Source: Melampsora larici-populina 98AG31 (lineage: Eukaryota > Basidiomycota > Pucciniomycetes > Pucciniales > Melampsoraceae). Taken from it: 64,000 bases of DNA. The position numbers and the translations under genes were made by a program. Where the stretch lies: contig NW_006768770.1 of assembly GCF_000204055.1 (NCBI RefSeq), positions 1,627,589-1,691,588 of the forward strand, read 5' to 3'. The notes below the pieces were generated by a model, which worked only from the letters and a program-made list of their open reading frames with translations, searched no databases and was not told the origin of the DNA. Shown one piece after another: positions 1 through 11,900 of the stretch. Position 1 is the first letter of the stretch. Each line of letters opens with the position of its first letter.

Positions 1-642
1 GATCAGTGGTTTGATACTATAAGAGGTGGTGTTAGGGGATCCTTACCTTTGGCCCGGGGGAGGAGTACTTGGGGAGTAGACGGAAACGAAATATTGGACG
101 AAATCGCCAACAACAAGGCAAGGAAGAAATTACCTAGCACATTCAAAGCAAAACCAACAGCCGCTAGTTTCATTTCCGCAATCAAGGAATGGAAAACATC
201 AAACTCAGATATCACCGAACCGCCCGAGCTGAAGAGGCTCGGCCACCAACCACAACAAAAATCACACCTCAAACACCTATCAAACCTCAACAAACATCAA
301 ATTAGCACAATCACGAAACTAAGGTCAGGACATATTGAATTGAATCAGTACCTGAACAAATTTGGACAGATCCACGACCCAAGCTGTGAATGCCAAGAAG
401 GCATTGAGTCAGTAGAACACTTTTTATTCACATGCAGAAAGTTCATCGAAGAACGAAAGAAATTTGAAGAAGAGCTGAAGAAACTCGAACTCAAAAGCAA
501 CACCTCAATCTTACACAAACCTATTGCTTATAAAGCCATCGCGCAATATTGCGATGATACCTGGAGACTGAAAAGTCGCTGGAGCTGGGCAACAATCAAC
601 AACAAAACCACGCCAACACAAAGGCAACAACCAAGAGAATAA
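1..642 (+). CDS. 3' end of non-LTR (LINE-type) retrotransposon ORF2
   Basis: The frame is open from the first base of the window to the stop at 640-642, so this is the C-terminal part of a longer ORF cut by the window edge. The start resembles the end of an RNase H domain (G-V-D-G-N-E-I-L-D-E-I around residues 25-36, like the usual GxxGNExAD). About 100 residues later comes a cysteine/histidine knuckle, C-x-C then H-x(4)-C (CECQEG...EHFLFTC), which is typical of the tail of Tad/I-like LINE polyproteins. The last part is lysine- and glutamate-rich. Family knowledge: such ORFs encode endonuclease, reverse transcriptase and RNase H and drive target-primed retrotransposition. It may be a 5'-truncated or a complete copy; the rest lies outside the window. 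Confidence 0.7.
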   Translation, partial: DQWFDTIRGGVRGSLPLARGRSTWGVDGNEILDEIANNKARKKLPSTFKAKPTAASFISAIKEWKTSNSDITEPPELKRLGHQPQQKSHLKHLSNLNKHQISTITKLRSGHIELNQYLNKFGQIHDPSCECQEGIESVEHFLFTCRKFIEERKKFEEELKKLELKSNTSILHKPIAYKAIAQYCDDTWRLKSRWSWATINNKTTPTQRQQPRE

Positions 643-1060
643 GTTTTTCAATTTCCATCCTTTAGCGCCGTACATTATAAAAACCACATATGTAAAATAG
701 ATGAAACAGCCAACAGCAACCCTTTCCCCTGACACAGCCAGAGGGGTTTTACCAGTGCTGGACATAGTAGATAGTGTTTGATAGCCTAGCGGCTCCAAAA
801 CACTTTAAGCAATGCATAAAAAAAAAACCGTGGATGGGGTTTTCTCAGGCTCAGGACGTCGCCCCGAGTCATGGGGAAGAGCTCACCCCATCTGCGGTTA
901 CTGGTAGTCCTACCCCCCCTCTAGTTTTTGGCAGAGGGGGCCCCCCCAAACACAACCAAAGCCTCCCTCTCTCGGGAAGAAGGTTATGGTTGTATAGGAT
1001 ACAACCAGTAGCATGTAGAGCATACTCTACAATGACACAATAAAGATTAAAACTCAAAGC
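643..1060 (+). other. Probable 3' UTR of the LINE
   Basis: No coding frame continues after the ORF2 stop. The stretch has runs of A, C and G (A10 near 820, G-rich and C-rich tracts at 910-950) and an AATAAA at 1039-1044, where the element may end. The end cannot be fixed without a second copy. Confidence 0.4.
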
Positions 1061-1301
1061 ATAAGATGCTTTAGTTGAATATCAGTATACAATGTATACC
1101 CAACAGTCTATGACCGCTCATAGATATCACTAAGTAGAGAGTGGACTGAGGGTTCCAAAAACTGCCATGTGTGTTACATAGTGCATGTCTTCCTCCCACA
1201 GATCAACTTGCGTGATTAACCCTCAATGATTGTCCAAGGTACAGAAACTCGAGCATCGTGTAATGATTTTTATCAAGTGATCTATTCGAGCTTGAGGTGA
1301 T

Positions 1302-1383
1302 GAGTGGTTGGTGTGCGGCTAGGAAGTTTTGCGTCCAGAATTTTCACCATTCTTCTGGACGCGGGCCGGCTGACCAACCACTC
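1302..1383. repeat. Two-step inverted repeat (hairpin)
   Basis: A perfect 11-bp outer stem (1302-1312 GAGTGGTTGGT with 1373-1383) encloses a perfect 10-bp inner stem (1331-1340 GCGTCCAGAA with 1353-1362). Short complementary segments (GAGGT/ACCTC) continue outside. This looks like a folded RNA or a small foldback repeat rather than chance. No gene is assigned. Confidence 0.5.
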
Positions 1384-1399
1384 AGGGCTTTTACCTCAG

Positions 1400-2649
1400 C
1401 TCCACTAAGTCCCCTTGGGCTTTCGAACCACCAAGGCGTGCTGCCAGGGTTCTCTCAAAGAAGTAGTCAGGACTCATTGAACAGTAGTGTACTCTGTGAA
1501 ACCAATCAACTCTACATAGATATGTTATGTTGGTGATTTATTCAAGTATTCTTAGAATAATATCAAGGAATATTGCACACAAAAACTCCACTGCCAACAT
1601 ATTTACCTGATTTTTTAATACAAGGTATTCTTGGATTATAAACCTTGGACAGAAGCTTTCCAAGGTTTTGATCAAAAGTACTTCTCAGTGCAGAAGACTG
1701 CCTTGGATAAAAACTTTGTGCAGGGTCTGTCTGAGGATATCTTTGCCTCTGATGATGCCTTGGATTTCTCAACCCAAGGCATCTTTTTGGCAGTGCTCTT
1801 AGGTAATCTGAACAACTGGGCACAGTTTAATTGCAATTAGAGGCATTGTAACATTTTACCTCCCTCAATCATTACAAAGGTCCCTTCAGGGTTAAAGTTC
1901 ATCTTCAGTTCATTTTGACCACTCAGCTGGTAGTGCTTACAGTGCACGCATGAGTTTTTCCTTTCTCAGAATACAAGTTGTGATTTGGGGTGATCTTTAT
2001 GAGGAGCAGGCAGAGGGTAAAACTGAACGTATCCATTGGGAGGTGGGTGGGTGGTAGACTTTTTCTTCAAAGGCGTGATCCTTCAGAACCTTTTAACAGA
2101 TGAGAGAATGAAAACCTAGCCTTTCCATTCCCCTTTCAGGCAACAAGTCCATACCTAGTTCTTCTGAAGGAATTCACAGCACTGCTTGAGAGACTTAAGT
2201 CGAGGCAGGGGATCAGATATCTTGGTGAAGGGTTTGGGAATTCCTCCAAATCTCTCAAAGTAGGATGAATTTCAAGGAAAAGTTTCAATTGAGAAAAGAA
2301 TACATGATTGATTTATGATTCTTGTCAAGAGACAATAGTTCAGAGTTAAAATATTATAGGGTTACATTTGTATCACTCCAAAAGATCCAAGTATGATTGA
2401 TCACCAGGATCTATCACAACCTATTTGATCCTTTAAAATTGTAATCAACATCACTAAAAAGAAACCAAAAAAATCAATTATCAAAGAAATCATGATATAT
2501 CTTATAAACTGAATTTTTTTAATCTGTCTTACTCACTAAATGATACTTTGATCAGGAATGAGAGTACAATCGCTCATAACTATAAACAGTTTTCTCAAAA
2601 TAAGTCAATTAATAAAACATTATCAATGATATGAGAAGACAAAAGGTAC
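1400..2649. other. Unassigned intergenic sequence
   Basis: No ORF with recognisable content on either strand. The part up to about 2250 is more mixed in composition and could be old repeat; after 2250 it is AT-rich like the flanks of the genes. The last part is the 3' flank of the secreted-protein gene. Confidence 0.5.
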
Positions 2650-3219
2650 TCAACTGTTTAAAACCTTCAATGGGTCCTTACACTTGAAAGTTTTGATCAC
2701 TTCAACTTTTCCATTCTTCACTTGAGTCAGTCCACAGTCTTTAAAACCATACAAAAAAGATCACATTCACTTCATATATCTTATTTTAATGAAAAAAAAC
2801 ACAAAAGAATCACATACGTGCAAACCCATTGACTCGTCTTACTGAATCACATATTTGATTACTGACTTTCTCTTTGACAGTCTTAGACAAATCTGTAGGT
2901 TTAATAAAAGACACACATCCTTCCAAAGGGAACTTTGGAATGATTTGATGTTTACACGTAAAGACTTTTCTTCCAAACTGACAATCTGAAGAAAAAAAAA
3001 TCATGGGATCATCTTAAGATTTTTTTTGTCTTTGAAAAGAACAATTGATGAAAGCTAAAAAGGTAATGAAACTTCAAGGAAAAACAACTTACAGTAAAGT
3101 CCATCAAATGTCGGTCCAATGAAATTCGTGCAATCTGTGCTAACAAGCTGGCCAAAGACCAAGTTTTTGTCTAGGACAATAACAGTGATCAAAATCAGTA
3201 GAACTCCACTGAAATACAT
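2650..3219 (-). CDS. Small secreted cysteine-rich protein (candidate effector)
   Basis: Three exons on the minus strand, 3219-3093, 2985-2818 and 2738-2650, joined by GTAAGT...CAG and GTATGT...AAG introns. Phases agree (T|AT and C|AC) and give 127 residues ending in TGA. Residues 1 to about 23 form a strong hydrophobic signal peptide (MYFSGVLLILITVIVL...), with likely cleavage near V-F-G-Q. The mature part of about 104 residues has seven cysteines, at about 30, 44, 53, 66, 88, 100 and 118, and no transmembrane segment. It is probably exported and disulphide-bonded. I recognise no family; candidate effector status is inferred from small size, secretion and cysteine content in a presumed plant pathogen. 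None of the exons alone looks like a gene. An odd number of cysteines leaves one unpaired or a dimer. Confidence 0.75.
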
Positions 3220-4313
3220 CTTGAATGATTAGATCTTTTGTCTACTCGATTTAAAACTTGGATTGATTTTTGAAAAAAGTTGTTTTGATTTTCTTGGTAA
3301 ACTCTCTCAAGTTAGACTATAGCAAGACGATCTAGCGTCTCGAAACGTTCAAAAGAACTGGAAATGTGATGATGTATTAAAGGGGAATGAATAAATGAAA
3401 AAGCGTAATCAGGAGCAGACGATATCTAAGCGTCATTCCCTTCAAGCGACAATTCCTTCTTATATACACGTCTAGATCAAAATGTAGTCAAGCAATCCAC
3501 TTCGATCTCATGATTACCAGTACTCAAGCTCGACTCGTTAAAATTTGTCAAGTCACCCGAGCGGAGAATGATTCTAAACTTGGACTCCATGATCAACGTG
3601 CTGGTGACCAATCTAAAAATAGAAAGATGACTTCCAAGGAATAGTCATGCAAACCAAGTTGATACCGATCGTCGTATCAATTCAAAGGTTTTTAAGGAAA
3701 TCGGTATCATAACATTTAAAATTGTAGACGAGTCTTTACAAATCTTCACTTTCACCTCTTTGTCCTTCTGAACCACAATCGAAAATTAAATTTAAACAAA
3801 CTAAATTATGTCAACGTATCAATTTAAAGGTTTTCAAGGAGATCGGTATCATAACATCTAAAATTGTAGACGAGTCTTTACCAATCTTCACTTTGTCTTC
3901 TGGACCACCATCAAAAATTAAATTTAAACAATCTAAATCATGTCAACTTCACTTCAGAAATGAATCACTGTTCAAAAATCTTAATTTCTTTCGTTATTCC
4001 AAAAATAACAAATCTAAAAAAAACTGTTGTGTATATAGATATAGATATATGTATAGATAGATTAAAACTGTTTTAACAAAAAACTTTTCTACAAAATCAA
4101 AACCAATTGTATTACAAAAAACAACTAACAAAAAATCAAAAACCTCAAAAAGACATTTTTTTTTGTTTGGTTTACAAATGATTTTTTTTGAATACAAATA
4201 TACCATTCAAGAAAAAAAAATTAAAACCCACCCAAAGAAAAAAAACCCAATCAAAAGTACCCAAGCCCCAAACTTCAACATCAACTCCAAAACTGAATTC
4301 CATTCCCCTTTTT
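3220..4313. other. Intergenic region between secreted protein and PP2C genes
   Basis: AT-rich. Its left part is the upstream region of the minus-strand secreted protein; its right part is the 3' flank of the PP2C gene. It contains a tandem duplication (3671-3950, listed separately) and poly(A/T) tracts around 4010-4250. No supported gene. Confidence 0.6.
3671..3950. repeat. Tandem duplication, two ~142-bp copies
   Basis: Copy 1 starts at about 3671 and copy 2 at about 3813. Both contain the same ordered blocks: CGTATCAAttTAAAGG, ATCGGTATCATAACAT, AAAATTGTAGACGAGTCTTTA, AAATTAAATTTAAACAA. They differ by scattered substitutions and a small indel. The second copy lacks about 10 bp of the CTTTCACCTCTTTGTC part. 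Confidence 0.8.
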
Positions 4314-5992
4314 TCAAAGATCTCTAACCACAGCCACCAAAACAGAAATATCATCATTCTTTCCACCAACATAATGGATTCCTTCTTCATTAGCTCTTTG
4401 AGAAAAAGGAGAAGCAACTGCAAACTGATCAATTGAAACAGTTTTAGCTCGTAGTGCTAAGCTTTCAGAAACCTTTTCTGGTACACAAGGTTTGTATTTG
4501 ATTACTTCTTCTAGAATATCTTCGTCGAATAGATTGTCGACTAATCCATCTGAACTTAAGATCACAATCTAGAATCCGCCCGCCCAAAACAAATCAGTTT
4601 GTTTTTCAAGTAAGGTTGGATGAGGTTGTGAAATCGAAACCTTACATCATCTTTTTGAACTTTGATGGTATATCTTTGAGCATGTTTTAATGGAGTAGAT
4701 TTCGAATTGGTTCCGATTTGAACCGGATAATTAAACGAATGTTGTTGTTCTTCACTCCTAAAAATATAATCATTTCCTCTAATAATCCTACACAACCCAA
4801 CCCAACCCCAAAAAACAGAAAAAAAGTGTCAATTAAATCAGAAGATCTGGTAGATGATCAAATCCGACCAACGAGCAACAACAATCTCCTAAATTAGCGA
4901 TCCTTAATTCATCATCTCTCAAGATGGCCACCAAAGCTGTTGTAGATCCAATGATTCCTTCTTGTTTAGATTCATGTAAACTCTTTTCATATGCGATTTG
5001 TAAGATCTCAACCGGATCAATCGATTGATGATCTACAAAAACTTCATCTTCTGTATTTTCATATCGACTTAATTCAAATGAACAATCTATCCAAAAAAAA
5101 GAAATCCCATTAGAATTCGTTTAGGAAAAGGGTTTAGATTGAACAAATGAAAAAGAAAACGCTTACGATGCATTAGTTGATTTGAAAACCAAGCTGAATT
5201 AGCTCCAGGTTTACCACTCCATCCACCTACTCCATCAGCCACACCTAACGAATCGTTTCTTAAAAAATAAGAATCTTCACCAATCTGTTGACTTAAACAA
5301 TCATGATCTCTACTTGATTTCTTTGGATTTGTCAATTGAGTCGATGATAAAGAATTTAAGATTTTGAATTGATTGGGTTCATTATTAAACAATGATTTAG
5401 CAGAAGTTTTAGGTATACCAGAAGCTGCGTTTGTGAATGAATAGTAATGTTTTTTGGGTCGATTTGATTTGGATGGGTTTGATGGATGAGTAGTGATTGG
5501 ATGACCATATAAATTTAAAGGTGATAGTTGTGATAGATTAGTTGATCTGATAGATGAAGAAGAAGATGAAGATGATAAGTTTGATGAGGTTTGATTTGAA
5601 TCATGTGAAGAACCGGTTGAAGTTGATAGTCTTGTGACCGGTGGTTGTGATGGATTTGATTTAGGTTGTGAAGTGGTGGTTGAAGATGATGGTGATGGTG
5701 AAGAAGGTGAAGAAGGTAATGAAGTCGAATCGGGATGATGACGAGAAGAAGATAAGAGTGAAGAAGAAGAAGAACAATCTGAAGTAGATGGATCAAAGAA
5801 AGCAGGTAAATGATTTGAATGAGTAGTCGAAGTGGTTAAAGTTCTTGTGTTAGTTGAAGTAGTCGAAGAGTTTGAACTGATTGGAGTTAAGAATTGAGTT
5901 GGTTTGATAGTTCTGAATAATAAGTTTAAGTTTGAATCTTTGGTTGATTTTGAAGCAAATGAAAAGGCTCTTGAACCTGGTACAACTCCCAT
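4314..5992 (-). CDS. PTC7: PP2C-family protein phosphatase, Ptc7-like
   Basis: Four exons, 5992-5167, 5086-4873, 4787-4646 and 4568-4314, keep phase and give 478 aa. The catalytic PP2C core carries the metal-binding motifs GEDSYF and GVADGVGGW (exon 1 end), then IANLGDC (exon 2), IIRGNDYIFRSEEQQHSF (exon 3), SSDGLVDN and GKNDDISVLVA (exon 4). This arrangement matches the Ptc7/Azr1 subgroup, usually mitochondrial, where Ptc7 dephosphorylates coenzyme Q biosynthesis factors such as Coq7 in yeast. Residues 20 to about 200 are a long Ser/Thr/Pro-rich low-complexity insert; the basic, acid-poor N-terminus could serve as a mitochondrial targeting signal. The exon 2 donor (GTTGGT) is non-canonical in context and is the least certain junction. 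The gene is divergent from MAK21. Confidence 0.85.
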
Positions 5993-6336
5993 TGTCTTTT
6001 GCTTGTCTTGTTCTTGTTCTGCTTGTTCCCGTTGTCTTTGGATTTGATTTTGATTTGATTGGTTCGATTCAGATTCAACAATTCAAAAATTTATTCAATC
6101 CACTTTATGTATACTTAAACAACCTTAAGTACATAAATACTCCTGAATGTGAGAATTTTTATGTAAGCGGGACCAATCGCACTCGATAGTAAGATGTAAC
6201 TATTCTGAAATCTTTATAGTGAGATTGATCTGTAACTGTAACTCTCAAACCACAATCCTATCCAAAACTGAAATTTGGAAATCACCTCGACACTTCCTAG
6301 ACCATCAACTCAAAAACAAACCACTTCAACTTTAAA
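5993..6336. promoter_or_regulatory. Divergent promoter region, PTC7-like / MAK21
   Basis: Only 344 bp separate the two start codons of oppositely transcribed genes, so both promoters and 5' UTRs must lie here. No TATA box or known operator could be named with confidence. The part next to the PTC7-like start (5993-6060) is T- and GTT-rich on the plus strand. Confidence 0.6.
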
Positions 6337-9300
6337 ATGACTGATCAAAATCAACTAGGTGCATTAATCTTATCAAAACTAAATCCAACAGATCTCAACA
6401 AGAAATCAAGCAATTCAGACTCAAAATCAAACCCAAACCCAAAATCAAACTCAAAATCGAAACCAAAGCCATCAAACGAAACAACTAAAACAACTGAATC
6501 TAAATCAAAACCAGCATCAGCATCTAAACCAATCTCCACATCTAAAACAATACCAACACCCGAACCAATCCAAAAACCAATCCAAAAACCATCTAAACCA
6601 CAAATCAAATCAAAACCAAAATCAAAACCAAAACCAAAACCCCAACCTAAAGATCAAGGTCAAACAGATGAAAAGTTATCAAAACTAATCCAAGAACTAG
6701 GTGGAGACGAAAATGACATATCTATGCTCAAAGAACTAAACGATGATGATGACGATATACTTTTTGAAGATCATTCAAGTTCAAAACCAGATGTAAGTTT
6801 AAAATTATCAAACAATACTTTGAGTTTTTCAATTAATCATGATTTCTCTTTTTGGATTAGACTAAGTTGAAGAATGAGTTACAAGATTTGGTAAAAGGAC
6901 TTCGGTTTGGTGTACAACCAGTTTCTTTGAACCAAGAACCGATTCAAAAGAATAAGAAAACAACGTTTGGAAAATCTAATGAACCTATTGAACCGATTCA
7001 AAAGAACAAGAAAACAACCTTTGGAAAACTTGATGAACCAATCCAAACAAATAAGAAAACAACCTTTGATGAACCGAATGAACCAATCGACCCGATCCCA
7101 AAAAATAAGAAAATCATCTTTGGAAAGTCTAATGAACCGATCGAAACGACCAGCAGACCAGAAGCCACTCAAACCAAACCCGAAAAAGAAACAAAATCTT
7201 CAACAAAACCTAAGAAAGATAATTCATCTAAACATGAAGTTAAAAAGGTAAACCCAAAAGATCAAGAAGCAGATGATCCAGAATCTTTGGCAGCTGCACG
7301 GTTAGCTAAACAAGAAGCTAAAGCATCACAACGTCGACTAGAAGCTATTCGTGTGAATAACCAAACTTTTGCAACTAGTGATGCGAATACGAATAAAGAA
7401 GACCAGGATCAGTCCAGACAGAAATCTAACAATTCATCATGGGTAAGTTCTTTGCGATCTACAAATCTTAGAATTGAGTTGACATTATTAATCTGTTGCC
7501 TTTCTGTTTCAGTCTATTGAACCTAAACCGACTTGGTATGATACATCTTACCTACCACCATTACCTTCAAGCACCCAATCTAAAGCGTTGACACCAGAAC
7601 AAATCAAATCATTACACGCAAGAGGTCAATTTGTTTTAAACACCATCTCAACTCAATATACCGAATCCTTAAGACCATCAGTGGGCAAGAATGGAAAAAA
7701 ATCGACCATCAATCATCCATTCAAATCCAGTATTTCAGAATCAGATAAGACGTTTATCCATAAGATCTTGACAGCAGGAACATCGAGTGATAAACTTTCG
7801 GCATTGATCTTGTTGATCTCTTCTTCACCTTTACTTTCGATTTCTCATTTAAATGCATTACTTTTGATTTGTAAGAAGAAATCGAGAGATGAATCTGGAC
7901 GATCGATTAGAGGATTAGTAGATTGGTTAAAACATCCAAATCATTCCGGTTTACCTGATCGAAAGTTAAAAGTCTTTTCGGATCAGAAAGAAGGACTTTG
8001 GAAAGTTTGGGAGATGAGACTTAAACGGTTTGGAAAGGATTCGAGAGAGTTGGACGATTTGTTTGAAGGAGTTGTTCTGGGAGATGAATGGTTGGCAGTT
8101 TGGTGTTTCGAGGATTGGTTTAAGAAATGGTATTTAGAATTCTTGGGAATTATTGAAGTAAGTGGGTCTTTTTATTGAAAATCTAATAAGCCAAACTGAT
8201 GAAGTTGAAGTTGGATTTCGATTTCGATTTAGATAAGTTCACATGATGTTTTAGTTTTTAATCGAATTCAAAGTGTTTCATGGATTTATTATTTATTAAG
8301 TTCTAAACCAGAACAAGAACAAAACTTATTAAGATTATTAGTGAACAAATTAGGAGATCGAGAAAGATCAGTTTGTTCTAGAACCGGTTATTATCTTTTA
8401 CAAATCTTACAATTACATCCATTAATGAAATCGATCATTACAAGAGAGGTTTCAGGATTGATGTTTAAATTTGATGATTCGAAACACCATCATCAACAAG
8501 ATGCCACCAATTCGAAAAAGTTGAAAGAATTAAGTAAAGTTCAAGATCATTGTAGGTATTATGGTGTCATCACTTTAAATCAAATCACTTTGGTAAAAGA
8601 TGAAGATGAATTAGTTGCCAAGAAATTAATTGAAGTTTATTTTGAATTATTTAAAGAGATCTTGGGTAGAAAGACTGAAAAAGAAGAAGATGGAGAAGAA
8701 GAATTAAATGAAGAAGAGATTGAAGAGATTGAAGTCAAACGAAAAGAAAGATTAAAACAAAAGAAAGGTAAAAGGAAATTAGAAGAAGAACTTGAAGAAG
8801 AAGTCTCGATTCAAGAACGACAAGCGAAATTGTTAAGTGCGATCTTGACTGGATTAAATCGATCATTACCTTATGGTGAACTTGATGATGATAGATTAAA
8901 GAATGAGATTGAAAATTTATTCAAAATCTTATATTCTAGTACTTTATCAGTTTCGATTCAATCTTTAACTTTGATTTATCATTTAATTAAGTTTCATCAA
9001 CTTTCGATTGAAGATCGATTTTATAGATCATTATATACCGTCCTGATGGATTCTCGTCTTATTCAATCGGTTTCTCAACATGCACTTTTTTTAAACCTTT
9101 TGTTTAAAGCTCTTAAAGATGATCAATGTCTTCCAAGAGTCGAAAGTTTTATTAGAAGGATCGTTCAGGTCTTGAGCTTTCATCAAGCTCCTTTTATTTG
9201 TTCTACTTTAGTCTTACTTGATGATGTAAGTCGTCTCTTCTTCTTCTTGATTTTTATTTCTCCAAGATTAACATATGAATGTGGATTTTGATATAGTTGA

Positions 9301-10734
9301 TGACCACTAGTCATCCTAGTTGTAGAAGATTAATTCAACTTTCATCTACATCTAAATCTAAATCGGTGGAAGAAAGTCAAGATGAAGAATTAAAGAATGA
9401 AGATCTAACCGAAACCAAAGCCCAAACTTATGATGGAAAGAAAAGAGAACCTAAGTTTGCTAATGCGTCTAGTTTTCCATTATGGGAAATCGTAAGTGAC
9501 CTGATGATGATCTTTCTCTCTAAAATCTAAAATCATCAAACCCTTTTTTTTGACGAATGGGTTTCTTTTTCTTTTTGGGAAATAGGAACCATTATTATCA
9601 CATTATCATCCATCAGTCAGATTAAACACCCAAGAATTAATTTCATCAGACTGTAAAGTATCATCTAAGATAGATTTACAAGAAACTCATAGTTTAAATC
9701 AATTCTTAGATCGGTTTGTGTATAAGAAATCGATGAAGAAAATTCAAGAAAATTCAAGAACGACAACTTCAAAAGTTAAAGGCATCTCTATCATGCAAGC
9801 TTCTTTACATGATCAGATTGGTAAAACTCAAAAAGATCATCGCTCATTGGTTTCTAAAGCGTTGGGTAAGATTGAGGATGATGGGATCGGCTTTGAGGAG
9901 TTTGGGAAATTAGATGTTCAAGATGTGAATGTAGATCAAGTGAGTGATTTGATCTTCTTTTCCTTATTCTTATAAAACCAAAAATCAGTCAACTTGATCA
10001 AAACCAAAAAACAATCACATTTGAGTTTACACTTATAAATTTCTTTTTTTACTTTGTGTGATTAGATTTTCTTACATAAATATTTTAGTAAAAGGTATGA
10101 AGAAGGCAACGAAGGGAATGAAAAGAAAAAGCCAAGGTCCAAAAGGATAGATCGAGAAGGAAACGAAGGAGATGGAGATTTTGGAGGGAAAGGAGGATCT
10201 GATGATGGTAGTATAGAAGAAGATGAAGATGAGATGGATGAAGATGAAGTTTGGAAAGCGATGAAGAAATCGATTGGAGGTGATGAACTTGATGGGATAA
10301 GTGATGATGTGGATGATGATGAGGATGATCTTGAAGGATTTGAGGCTTTGATGAACGATGATGATGATGATGATGAAGGTTTTGAAGGATTAGAGGATGA
10401 TGGATCGGATGGGGTTGGGGATGAAGAGTTTCAAGGGTTTGATGATGAAGAAGATGAAGGAGATGAAGATTTGATTATCGAAGATATGGATGATTTAATC
10501 GAATTTGATGAATCTGATTCAAACTCAAACTCAGAAGGAATCTCAACCAAATTGAAAAGTAAAAGGAATAGAGAAGCAGATGATGATAATGATGATGAAT
10601 CGAATCTAAAGAAGAAAGTTAAGAATGAAAAGAAAAAGAAATGGGGTCATGGTGGTAGTAAAGGAGGAGGTGTGTTTGCTAGTGCAGAAGAGTTTAAAGA
10701 GATGTTGGAAAATGAACAAGAAGAAGAATTGTAG
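6337..10734 (+). CDS. MAK21: Ribosome biogenesis protein Mak21/Noc1 (CBF/Mak21 family)
   Basis: Seven exons: 6337-6792, 6861-7442, 7513-8157, 8233-9225, 9297-9491, 9586-9939 and 10066-10734. All junctions are phase 0 with GT-AG ends, giving 1297 aa. The N-terminal ~350 residues are Ser/Lys/Pro/Asn-rich and disordered, with several repeats of the type P-I-Q-K-N-K-K-T-T-F-G-K. The HEAT-like core follows (FVLNTISTQYTESLRPS, WCFEDWFKKWYLEFL, HCRYYGVITLNQITLV), then the CBF domain (LSAILTGLNRSLPYGE, SIQSLTLIYHL). The C-terminus is a long acidic Asp/Glu tract ending in a basic lysine stretch. Mak21/Noc1 works with Noc2 in early 60S pre-ribosome assembly in the nucleolus. The length is greater than yeast Mak21 because of the N-terminal extension and acidic tail. 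Confidence 0.93.
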
Positions 10735-11900
10735 AGTGATGAGTTTTCTTGATAGGATTTTAAACTTTTGTTGATGATTCCTTAAAGTTTTGTAACTTTT
10801 TGTTTAGTGTTTAGCTTTTTGATGTGATGAGCTTGAGAGAGATGATTGATGAGATTAGACAAAAAGGTTCAATGAACAAATTCATTAATAATGGTTTATG
10901 ATCATTGATTTTTTATACAATTTAATTTGAAGAGTCAAGTAAGGTTCAAAACTACTTATCATTCATGTGGTGTTGAGAGTTGAAGCTTTGAAACTTTCAT
11001 GAGGGAGTCTGGTTTCGATTACAATTGAGATTTCAGTTGATATTTTTCACATTTGAGTTTTTTTATCATTATTTAAAAAGGGAAAAGATTAGTTAATCAA
11101 AGGTTGACTGTCACTACTTGTGAGTCAAGGAAGGCTTTGTTGTAATTCAAATCTAACTTTGGATCTTTTTGTCATATTTTTACTCAGCCTTTGGTCCTTG
11201 CGGCGTTGGAATTTATTTATTGAGATACTATACATGTATGCAAATGTCTTGGAATTAAGGTCTCTTTTTACCCATGTGAGATGATATACATTGTATGTAG
11301 TGTGGTGAGTCATTGGAAAAGGAAACAGCCTTGCCTTTGTTACTTTTGAGGTAGGATTTGGTAGAAGATGTGTTGAGAGCATTACAAATCCAATCCAATA
11401 TTCTATATCCTGCATTGACATGATGGTGCAGTACACTCACTATACGTATCAATGTCATTTTGTAATTCAAGCACAAAAAAAGATGCAGCACAAGATGCTA
11501 CATACCACGTATATCTTACGTCAAAATTCATTGCAGCTTGTTGGATGCATTAGGGGGTTTCAAGTTCAATTTTTTTTTGTGTAATTTTTTTAAATTCGGA
11601 CAAGTTGTTCGTAAAAAAAATCTTTGTCAAACAACGTATTTTCAATTCGGGACACCTAAAAAGGTGTTCCGCTGTAAAAAATTTACGCATATTTTACAAC
11701 AACAGGCAAGTTGTTGTAGCGTAAAAATACGCAAAAAAACCTAACTTGAAACCCCCTATTTGTCATCACACAAAGAATATGAAAATGTCTCAAGAATCTA
11801 TCACACATGGACAATCTTTTTACTAAGTGATATACTTGCTTTGTATGTACATATGATGAGCTTGAAATCTGTCCTCAGCCTTCGAGAAATTCAACACGGT
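10735..11900. other. Intergenic region between MAK21 and MFS transporter 3' ends
   Basis: Two genes converge here. The sequence is AT-rich with no supported ORF. It carries the MITE at 11551-11758. Confidence 0.6.
11551..11758. mobile_element. MITE with TA target duplication
   Basis: Termini are perfect inverted repeats, GGGGGTTTCAAGTT at 11553 and AACTTGAAACCCCC ending at 11756, flanked on both sides by TA. The inside is AT-rich with internal near-palindromes (caagttgtt / aacaacaggcaagttgttg) and no ORF. The TA duplication and about 204-bp length suggest a non-autonomous Tc1/mariner-like (Stowaway-type) element. This is inference from structure only. Confidence 0.7.

Noticed and set aside
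5515..5796. Long open frame inside the PTC7-like exon 1 in another phase
   Set aside because: Leu/His-rich translation of a Ser/Pro low-complexity coding stretch; no motifs, and the PP2C frame is clearly the real one.
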